Under the pieces are notes generated by a model. The model was not told where the DNA came from. It made no database searches and saw nothing but the letters and a program-made list of their open reading frames with translations. Positions 55,501-64,000 of a DNA stretch of 64,000 nucleotides are shown piece by piece; positions within the stretch are counted from its first letter, which is position 1; the number at the start of each line of letters is the position of its first letter. The stretch is from Heliopora coerulea. Its lineage: Eukaryota; Cnidaria; Anthozoa; Scleralcyonacea; Helioporidae. The DNA lies in assembly GCA_030142905.1 (NCBI GenBank), contig JASJOG010000082.1:960001-1024000 (forward strand), read 5' to 3'. The translations under genes and the position numbers were made by a program.

Positions 55501-57184
55501 TTGATCGGCTTTCCTATATGAAAGCAACGTTGCCTGACTTTTCGCCTTCAACGAATTGCAACTATCTGGCTCTTCATCGACATCAACAGATTGAGAAGTA
55601 ACCGAGTTGAGGTGTCTAGTTGGGCTTGAATCTTTCTCCAGGAATTCTGATAAATCAGTCTTTTGGAAACTTTGCTGCGGGGTTTCGGATTTATGACAGT
55701 CCTTTCGCATTGATTGAACTTCTGGTGCACTGCTTGGAACAATAGTGCATGAACGTGATTCTTCTCCTTTATGCCATCTCTCTTTATGACGGTTTACACT
55801 AGATGAATCACTCCTACATAAGGATGCAAATTTCTCATCTCTTTCTCCACGAAGCGAAAGCTCAAGACATTCGATACATACATACTTTTCAGGTGACTTA
55901 ACATTTTTATTTGTTGCTAGTGATTTTTGCTTTTTTGCAGGGATGGGGGCTCCTTTTTTCCAATCCCAGGGGACTTGACGTTTAGGTGCTTTCTTTTGTG
56001 GCATGTCGACCACGTGATCATCACTTTTAGAGACTAGATTGGAATGAATAAGAGTCTGTTATAGGGCATGACAAAAGTTCACAATGTCCAAAAATATTCA
56101 AAAGCAGTATAAATGCAGAGCTTCCACATGCCAAAAAATTTCCTGGCAAAAGGAAACATTGGTCTCTGGCAGGAAAAATAGAAGGAAAATTATTTTGGAA
56201 GGAAATTCAAGGGAAATTTAGTAAAATGCCCAAAGACTATAAATACGAGTGATTTATGAATTATGATAGACAAACTTGCCAGGAAAATTGGAAGGAAATT
56301 TTGCAATTCTTGAAAGGAAATATAGCAAAATGAAATGAAAAAGAAAAATGGAAATGTCAAGTGGAAGCACTGTATAATATATTTATATAATGTACCATTT
56401 TGGCAGATGTTGCAAAGAACTTTTTGACCGTACCCTTCTTCACCCTCGGCAGTTCCACAGGTGATGTGAACGAAAGTCTTGCACATTTTGCATGTATGTG
56501 CTTCTCCAACCTCTATGCTGCAAACATGACATATGTGGTCCATCTGAGATTTATATGTAAAAAAGGAAATATCATAAAGCATAGGTATTTTTTGAATTTT
56601 AAAAAACATCAGGTGGTACAAAATGTTACCATGTTTAAAGTTTCTAGTTTTAAACAAATAATTCTATTAAATAAAACGATGATCATATACATTTACCTGA
56701 CTGAATCACAGAATCAGCAAAACGAAAATTTAGGGATTTTGACTTTTATCATTACATGCTATCATTGCTACGTTGTCCAAAAAAGAGCCAGAAAACCAGA
56801 AAAAAATTAAATGAAAGACAAACAGCCAATAGAAATCAATTGAACTGACCCGACATTGAGATCATTGACCCGAGACTAAAAATAGTTTCCGGTTTCGTGT
56901 TCACTGAAGTGCCCGCGCGTCTGACAGCCAGTCGTTGGTACGTCATGTAATATGCAAGTCAGATGCAAATGTACTGGACCAGAATGGCAGAATTCTTTAC
57001 GCTCCGTTTACGTTAATCAAACTTTCGAATACGCCATTACGCCAAATTAACCTATTTTACAATCTATCGAATTGTCAATGTACGCCAGAACGCTAAAAAA
57101 TCCCTGATTGCACGCCGATACGCCACAATTTTTTTAAGTCCACGCCGAAGATCTTCGGCGTATTGCCCTTAAAATGCAGCCTGG
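52572..57184 (-). mobile_element. Complete 4.6-kb hAT-like DNA transposon
   Basis: Left end CCAGGGTGCATTTTAAG and right end CTTAAAATGCAGCCTGG are inverted repeats, extended by ACGCCGAAGAT phrases in both ends. The flanks are a perfect 8-bp duplication CATACTTA (52564-52571 and 57185-57192). Subterminal ACGCC motifs cluster at 57030-57160. The element holds a single two-exon gene on the minus strand. An 8-bp duplication and the transposase layout fit the hAT group; the CC...GG ends are slightly unusual for it, so another 8-bp superfamily cannot be excluded. Confidence 0.92.
52882..56543 (-). pseudogene. hAT-like transposase gene, two exons, three in-frame stops
   Basis: Exon 1 (56396-56543) encodes MDHICHVCSIEVGEAHTCKM and ends with CNICQN, a Cys-rich zinc motif. 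Exon 2 (52882-56033) joins in phase and keeps one frame for 1,050 codons; the whole gene is 1,100 codons. Exon 2 starts SKSDDHVVDMPQKK, has a second zinc-finger-like CIECLEL...NRHKERWH, a coiled-coil-prone stretch, then the catalytic region: ATVDKATPSRTTNQAA, LCGVSADGPYQASGFRAKL and VTWDSAHALNLAVVGVK (Asp and the H-x-LNL phrase of hAT transposases), ending SLKNCEFIIKESVQLYLKGD. Internal stops: TGA at 55213-55215, TGA at 55009-55011, TAA at 53299-53301. No frameshift anywhere. The protein resembles KIAA1586/ZMYM-like transposon-derived genes. Catalysis and family are inferred from motifs. Confidence 0.82.
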
Positions 57185-57192
57185 CATACTTA

Positions 57193-58584
57193 CCAGTGAA
57201 ATGTCCGTGAAAATTTTCTTTCTAACCTGGATTCTTCATCGTCACATCCCTCACTACCACTTTGGGATGTGTTATCGTTTCCTTTCACATTTTTTCTTCG
57301 TTTACTACAGCCCTACCTATGAGTTTCCTCATTTTCATAATAGCCTTACAACAACATTACCGAGAAAGTGGTCACTCCAATATGGCGCTGATTGAATTTC
57401 GCGGGCTTCATTTTCTCCCGCAGTCCAACCCTGGGTTGCTCTATCCAGTCCTATTTTTCAGATCAGTGTTCTGGTCAGCTTCCTATTCTGTGTCGAAACT
57501 GAAGCGGCGAGCTTGTGCCCGGGACTAAAAATCGTGTAGGGGCCGAAGGACGAAGTTATCGCAGATATGTCGCTTAATTGTTGAACCAGAGACAGTGGCA
57601 AAGCCATGGGTAATGGAGGTAAATGGAGGTTCCGACTTCTCCCACCCCACTTTTACGAAGAGAATATTTCCTTATGGAGGGATTGCAATCTTCCTTGAAA
57701 CGCTCGAGTCCTACAGTCTCGAACAATTTTTCGTTCCTTCCAGAGAACAGGATCCTTTTTACGTCCGGTTGGTATTTTTGTCTTAGAGAAACGGCTTTCG
57801 AATCACTGGAGATTGTAAGCTCAGGAATCTTGAGAGGAGGATCTAGTACAACGTAATAAATGCTTCGTTAGGTCATATATAATAAATTAATTTGGACCAA
57901 CGGACGTTGTATTTACAGAAGCTTTTGACAACTTTTCCGTTTGATTCCTTTAGAGGACAGGCTTTCAACCTGGACAATAGGTATCCCTAGATTTTATCCC
58001 AGATCATTTTCCCAGAACCTGTTGAGAAACCTACGACTCGATGATTTATTTTTGTTTATGATACGGCTGACGTCAAATTACAGTTTCACTTTCAGCTGAT
58101 TGGCCAGTTTGCTGTTTCAGGAAGTCGCTATTAAAATTGCTACCACAAAATCACGACAGAATTTCACAAGTTGATTCATGCAGACTGGGATTCGTATAGC
58201 ATGTAATTGCGTTTTATAAGTTAGAAGAGTCGGAAGCCATAGCCAAAAACTCTCTGGAACGAGGAAGAATTCAGAGACATCTTGTTTACTGGAGTTTGTG
58301 AGTAGACCGAAAGCTCAGAAATTTGGTGGATGCGCGTTTTATCATATCAGTAGTGGGTTCCGTGATAGTTGATCCACAGGCCATCTGCTGCTGCATCACT
58401 GTGATTGCGATAAACGACAGTCTTTTTCTGGGTAAATTTGACTTGAATTGTACCGGAGTATTTTTTCAAGAATATCGACGTTAGTTTGAATCGTTCATCA
58501 CAGTGACGAAAGTCGAAGTGTTTTCTGCTAGCAAGAGCAATACTTGTCAGTGCTGACCAAGTTTTGTTACCCGTGGCTGAGAAA
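57193..58584. other. Intergenic, partly repeat; 5' flank of the gene at 58585
   Basis: 57360-57475 is the inverted copy of 50295-50410. Elsewhere no coding pattern is convincing. Bases 58060-58580 form the upstream region of the next gene, with TGACGTCA-like TGACGTC at 58068 and no TATA box close to the ATG. Confidence 0.45.
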
Positions 58585-61500
58585 ATGAATCGCTCCTTGG
58601 TCAGCTCGGGCAGGCCGTTTAACTTCGATAGCGGAACTCAGTTTCCGACTTCAGATCCTTCAATTTGGAACTTACCCGACGAAGGTGAGCTATGAGACTT
58701 TCACGCGGGCTACTGGTGTTTACGTTAAAATAACCTCGAATTTAGATATAGTAATATTTACACTTCGTTAAAGGAGTTGTGAGGCTAATTCACTCCAGGG
58801 AACTTAGCAATGATGGTGGGTTTGGCTCAGTCGCCTAGCTAGCTTTTCTGAATGTCTTACTGAATTCGTTGAAGGATAGTTCTGGGATTGATTTATAATG
58901 TTTTAATACCAATCAAATATGTTCACTAGAATTACCTGCTTGATACCGCAAATTGCGGAAACGAGCTGTGATCCTTGTGTGTGGCTGGTGTGTCTGTGTG
59001 CTGTTAATATTCGGGTGTATATTCCACGAGGATACTCGAAACTATTGAACAGGACAATTACAGTCTTAACCTGGGAGTAAAGAAGAACGTGTTATGTTAT
59101 GTATGAGTATGTTATAGATATTGGTCGAAAATGAAACAAGTCACGAGAGACAACAACTTGTCAACTCAAGAGAAAAAATTAGAAAAAGCCCCAACACTTC
59201 GTATATTTTTGTTCAGATTTAAGATATAATAGACGCTGTTCTACAAAGTTATTTTCCTTTACCTGTTAGATGATGCAGGCTGTTGATAGCTTGCCTTAAA
59301 ATATCGCTGTTGCCGCAAACTTTGGGAGTAACAATGAATGGTCCTGTTTGCTTTTGCATAATTACAGTGGTATTTAGAAAGTATCATATTAAATTGTGTT
59401 CAGTCGAAGGATTTACAAGAACTATATTATCCTAACTTACAAAACCTTGTTAGATCACGGCAGAAATAGGTATATCACTTGATTGAGTACAGATACGAGC
59501 TTTACCTTCTAGTGTCGATGGTACTCAAAGGAAACGCGAAGGAAAGCGAAGGGAACCATGGAAAGATGTTGTCAATACGCGAAGATAAATGTATTCTCAG
59601 CTTCAGGATGCCATGTGTAGTTTGTGTAATATATTGAAATCACTGAATTAGCCGTGACGGCGTCGATAATATATTTTCAAATGTGAAAGGTGAAAATGAC
59701 ATGATTACTAGGAGCGGTGGAGTTGAGATTGAAAAATAATTATAGGTTCCTTGCTCACTTTGAGCAGTAAAGATATTAGTTTTTCTGAATTTCATTTATA
59801 TCTATAATGTAAATAGTATTTCTATTACTAAATCGAGTCATACCGTTAATACGGGAATGTAGAACATAGATTGTTCGTGAGTCCTTATCCAACTAATTTC
59901 TACGTATATAAGATGAAAACAATTCCAAGAAAGGCGTGCATTATAATAAGCTTTTCGATTAAACAGAAAATGCAATTTCATTTTGGCTGTACTTCAGACA
60001 GGAACTGAAATTACAGGAATATATGTTACAATTGACTTTACCAAGTAGTTATGAATATTTTAGTTCAAATTTGACGTATTGAGTCATCGTGGATGGCGAC
60101 GTGAATTCATAGTTCATGTTTTGTCACAGATGGCTTGTTTATGTTGATGTGTTGTTGTAGTGATTTGTCTGTATCACCTTCATAAGAGCTTTTACAATCT
60201 AAACAACTAAACTTATACACAACATTTGATTTGTTAATAATAACTGTTGCATCTTTTTCATTTGTAAAGGTGTTAAGCTTGGTCATTCACCCTTTGGTTT
60301 TGATCTTTGTATTAGGATTAACCAAACAATGTTTCAGCTTCCTGTTCAATGTTCCAGCTTCCTGTTCAATGTTCCTATGAGTTGCTCCCCTTTTGTAAAA
60401 CTTCAGTTATTGGTCATCCATTCTGTAAACAATTGGAAAGTCTTATTTTATGAAAAAGTATGTAAAATCAAAATACACAAGCCACCTTTTTGTCACTCCA
60501 TTCATTTTGGAAACAAACATGAAGTTGATCAAACAGTTGTTACCATCTGGAGATAAATTTTAATGTAGACTGCTCAGATCAAAAAGATTTTTCTCCTTTA
60601 TGACATAAAATGTTAATCGTCCCTGCCAATTTATTGTAAGAGATATATTTCATGGTATGAACTGCTTATGCAGCTTTTCCCTGACTGCCAGTACAATGCT
60701 TAAAAAATTATGCAAGTAGACAAGGTTTATGTTAGTTTGATATTGGACCCACTTCAGCTTCACAGATTCTGGGAAGCAAATCAGCAGGGGGTCTAGAAAG
60801 GCCATCCGTTTTAGTTCAGGTCAAAGACAGCTGTGGAAATCCTTTTCCAATGTTAGTTTATACTGGGGAAAAAATTGTCAGGAGACCATGACCTATCTTT
60901 TTCTGATTTGTGAAATAAAATTGATATATAAGAGAAGATGAAGAACACTGATGCTGTCTGGATCTGCAAGTGATGTTAGAGTTGCATTCAGTTGGCTATA
61001 TATCATTATGACCTTCTAAGTAAACAAGAGTAAGCATATGGCAGTTTGGCATTGAAGTTTAGCTCAAATTTCTGGGAGTTCCTTTTAGTCTTAATAGTTT
61101 CCTGATGTGATCACTGATGTTTCTATTATGGCTGTTTGTGGTTTTCAGTCTATTAATTGTCAGAATGTCAGCCCTAAACCTCACTAGTAAGGTTACTAAA
61201 TGGAATTTTTCTCCATCCAGGTTTTTTAACTTATATGAAAAATTTGATCATATGTGAGAACTTCATCTGACAAAAGTTGAGGGTCTTCAGACATTTTAGA
61301 AGTAAACTGTCAAGTTTGTTCAAAATTGAAATCAGGGAATCAAAGTTATCTCCTTTTGTCCAAATTAATGTGAAAGTTTGAACATGTTATCTTGAAAGTT
61401 TGTATAATAGTGAGAATTATAAAAACCTCACTCAACAATTTATTGCCTGGCTTTTGTCCAGCTGACTTATCAGTCAACTATGGCCAAAATCAAATTGCTT

Positions 61501-63057
61501 GACAACACCCTTGTTGGCTCATATGACATGAATGAAATCAACCATTCATCAAATAAACACATGAACAGTAAGAATTAGTATTATACCTTTTTCTTGAGTT
61601 CTAGTGGGAAAATTGGAATTAGCATCCAGGGTTCTGCCAGTGGTAGGCAAAATTTTGAACCACAATTTGCACACTATTAGATACCTGGAACCAGGAAAAA
61701 AACTAACCTCATTTCCATGTATAGTAGATTCTCAAACATTTTTGATGAGGTTTTGGCCACAACAGTACGTTGCATTTCTATTTACGTTATCCACAGAAAT
61801 AGTGAGAAAATTGTGAGTCACATGAAAAAGGATTTCACTTGTTCAGAGTTTGGAAAATAGCATTTTCAGACCACCAAAATTTCAAAAGTTGTTGGGGAGC
61901 ATTACAGTACCCAAGGCTTTTAGGTACTTTGCACTCAGATGGTCCTGAGCATCTCATCATAATCCAAAATTTGTGAAACACTGTACAGCTTACCATTGAC
62001 AGCCAATGGATGTGCTGGATCTGGAGAACTGCATCCAGTAAAATCTAGCAAGCTGGTAGTATTCATTATACAGTGAGTATTATGACCATTCAGATGGGGA
62101 ACAACTGTAAGAGTCAAAGATAGCCATAAGTTTGAGGAGTTGGTGTTAAAGTAAATATTTTGCCTTGGATTGCAGTACAACTTTATTTAGTAACAGTAAT
62201 TCAAATATATTTGACATTACATTTTCTTTTCATGGTAGTGCTCATAGCTTTTTTGATGCAGTTCCATTGCCAAGACATCATTAATGCCCTACCTTCCTTA
62301 ACCCTTACTTGTCACTTTGCTTCCTCCTGTCATTTGCTCCAGGCTGCTTCCTTCCTTTGTAGGAGATAATGTTCTCTAGGAAACATGTTTACTGTCCAAG
62401 AATTTTCCATCAAATTGCACATGAAGTTCACATGTACAAACAGTTCTTTATATGTTGTAAAGCAAATATAGTTTGCATATTATTGTTCAATGAATGATAA
62501 TATTTTGATACTTCACAGATGATGTGTTGACATTCAGTGATCTCTATGGCATGGAAACTCCAATTGACCTCACTATGTTAGAAAATCAAAACATGAATCT
62601 GCCAGTCCAACCTCCAATTCCTATGGCAAGCAACAACTTACCAGATGCTGTACCATATCCGGACGTCAAACCACAATTCTCGCTCACAAGCAAGCATACA
62701 GTGTCAATGCCAGTGTTACCAACTCATAATGAACCTTCAAATTTTGGACAATTGATGAGTGAAACACCACATCCAAATTTGTCAATACAACCAAATTTAC
62801 CAATGCCCAAGACAAATAATGTTCCTCTCCAATACCCACAAAGTAATGGTTTGCAACAGTCAAACAGCCAAACTCTGCCAACTCCTGACAACTCATTGCA
62901 GCAGGCACCTTCTTTGGAATCAGCTGTGGTGACTTTCGTAGACCTAAAACCATTTTATGAGAAAGGTCAGTGTAGGCTACAAGGAAGGTCAGAGCAGCGA
63001 TTAGATTATGCAAATTCTTTTGTAAAGATCTATTTGGCAAATCCTGACAATATCAAG
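58585..63057 (+). CDS. N-terminal exons of an unrecognised gene (continues beyond window)
   Basis: Exon 1 (58585-58684) starts MNRSLVSSGRPFNFDSG after gagaaaATG and ends GAAG|gtgagc. Exon 2 (62519-63057) follows cttcacag, joins in phase to DDVLTFSDLYGMETPID, and ends ATCAAG|gtatgt. The 213 residues encoded so far are rich in Pro, Asn, Gln, Ser and Leu (repeated LP, NLP, QPN), with acidic-hydrophobic patches (IWNLPDEDDVLTFSDLYGM) like a transactivation segment. The last 45 residues change style: VVTFVDLKPFYEKGQCR and NSFVKIYLANPDNIK look like the start of a folded domain. The split between disordered N-terminus and domain suggests a transcription regulator, but I cannot name it. Further exons are outside the window. 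Confidence 0.68.
58685..62518. other. Intron of the gene at 58585, no clear feature
   Basis: A 3.8-kb AT-rich intron. A short tandem duplication of 'ttcagcttcctgttcaatgt' lies at 60330-60372. No transposon, RNA gene or extra exon was recognised. Confidence 0.5.
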
Positions 63058-63236
63058 GTATGTATCAATATGGAATTATACAATGATGTACAGGCACTCA
63101 CAAACTGTTGATATACCAACATGCCATAGCAGACTATGGTGTTTAAGACCATTGCAGCTAAAATTTTTTGTTTACTGTGAGTCAAGAGATGGAAGTACAT
63201 GTAGACAGCTACCCCCTGAGTTTTTTATACTCCCAT

Positions 63237-63350
63237 TCCTTGGATGATAGATGAACGTTTGTCAAGCTCTAACCTCAGAAAAAGAATGATGGGGCTTAGA
63301 AATAATTTTTATGGGGTTAGAGCTTGGTGAACGTTCATCTATCATCCAAG
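63237..63350. repeat. Palindrome of the CTAACCTCAGAAA family
   Basis: 'ttggatgatagatgaacgtt' and 'agctctaacctcag' on the left pair with the complementary sequence on the right (63295-63350). Related to 31085-31245. It lies in the intron after 63057. Confidence 0.75.
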
Positions 63351-63549
63351 AGATCTCCAGGCTCCCACATTTCGTGCGTACTGTATATCACATACTCTCA
63401 TTCCGTTGGAGGAGAGATCCTGGTTGAGGTTGGTCATGTACCACCTAAAATCTGGGTGGCAAAAAGGAAACTTTTTTAATAAGGGAGAACCAGGATGAGT
63501 TGGTACATGTTGGTCATGGTAGATCGTTCGCGTTAGTCATGGTAGGTCG

Positions 63550-63715
63550 CTGTTGCTAATGTAGTCTTGAGAAAGACTTAATGACTGACGTTTCGACGCC
63601 CTGTTCCTGACTCTTCCACTTCTTCGACTCTGAAGATGACCGTCCATGAGGCTATCAAAGCGTCAGCCACCAAAGGTCTTTTTCAAGTCTACATTAACAT
63701 GGATAACCTACCTTC
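63550..63715. repeat. Foldback repeat related to 19190-19431
   Basis: 'tgtagtcttgagaaagac' and its inverted version 'gtctttttcaagtctaca' flank TGACTGACGTTTCGACGCCC and 'gaagatgacc'. A decayed relative of the foldback insertion in block C. Confidence 0.65.
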
Positions 63716-63894
63716 ACCAAGAGTCCAAGGCGTTAGTATGAGTGTAAAAAAAGTTTCGTTTTGCCCTTGCTGGGCGCCCTTCCCATTTAAATACAGTATG
63801 TCGAGGCACGGTACCCGCCTCGGTCAGGTCTTTTCTCCCGCGGATAGGACGAGTAGAAAAGAACTTGGGAATGATGTTGATTGAACAGAGTTTC

Positions 63895-63985
63895 CACTAG
63901 GCACATTCCGGTTGAGATGACGGCATTTATGTTTCATATCGCAGCACAAAGACACCCAAGCAATTTTGTATTAGTTAAACATGGC
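63895..63985. repeat. Dispersed repeat, inverted copy of 10235-10345
   Basis: 'cattccggttgagatgacgg', 'cagcacaaagacacccaagc' and 'aattttgtatt' correspond in order to the reverse complement of 10235-10345. It continues to the window edge. Confidence 0.7.
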
Positions 63986-64000
63986 GATTTTGACTGCCAT

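Noticed and set aside
56400..56810. 136-residue plus-strand frame
   Set aside because: It is antisense to the zinc-motif exon of the transposase gene, which has splice phase agreement with exon 2.
63636..63884. 82-residue plus-strand frame at the right edge
   Set aside because: Its first half is the foldback repeat related to 19190-19431, and no domain or splice context supports it.

Overview
The window looks like nuclear DNA of a cnidarian, most likely an anthozoan such as a stony coral. It is AT-rich, its genes have introns with canonical GT-AG sites, and it is full of decayed transposons: Penelope-like elements with GIY-YIG domains, Tc1/mariner, hAT-like, Crypton-like, integrase-like elements, MITEs, tRNA-like repeats and foldback palindromes. 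The animal assignment rests on two well-conserved metazoan genes. The cnidarian assignment is inference from the repeat types.

Left part (1 to 25,440): a segmentally duplicated block repeated in part three times. Each full unit holds a tiny first exon (13 codons, beginning MENSK), an intron carrying MITEs and in two units a 2-kb DNA transposon, then a last exon encoding a short basic C-terminus with a shared PVNP motif. The three units (exon 2 at 5457-5588; a complete gene at 8579-9919; a complete gene at 19759-23992) form a small lineage-specific gene family that I do not recognise. Between them lie a Penelope-like reverse transcriptase remnant, a 2.2-kb satellite array of about 168-bp units, two head-to-head Penelope GIY-YIG fragments, a perfect 60-bp-arm palindrome, a nearly intact Tc1-like element with DD38E spacing, an AT microsatellite and a decayed Crypton-like tyrosine recombinase.

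Middle part (25,600 to 42,000): two conserved genes arranged head to head. SNAPC3 (minus strand, ten exons, 25908-38812) encodes the zinc-finger subunit of the snRNA-activating complex. BTBD1/2 (plus strand, two exons, 39028-41963) encodes a BTB-BACK-PHR protein. Only 215 bp separate their start codons, so they probably share a bidirectional promoter. All exon phases of both genes were checked and join cleanly.

Right part (42,000 to 64,000): another Penelope remnant, a nested inverted-repeat element, a 174-bp-arm palindrome containing tRNA-like sequences, an integrase remnant, and a complete 4.6-kb hAT-like transposon (52572-57184) with terminal inverted repeats and a perfect 8-bp target duplication. 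Its two-exon transposase gene keeps one frame over 3.3 kb but has three internal stop codons. From 58585 a plus-strand gene starts (exons 58585-58684 and 62519-63057) and runs off the window. Its first two exons encode a Pro/Gln/Asn-rich N-terminus of an unrecognised protein.
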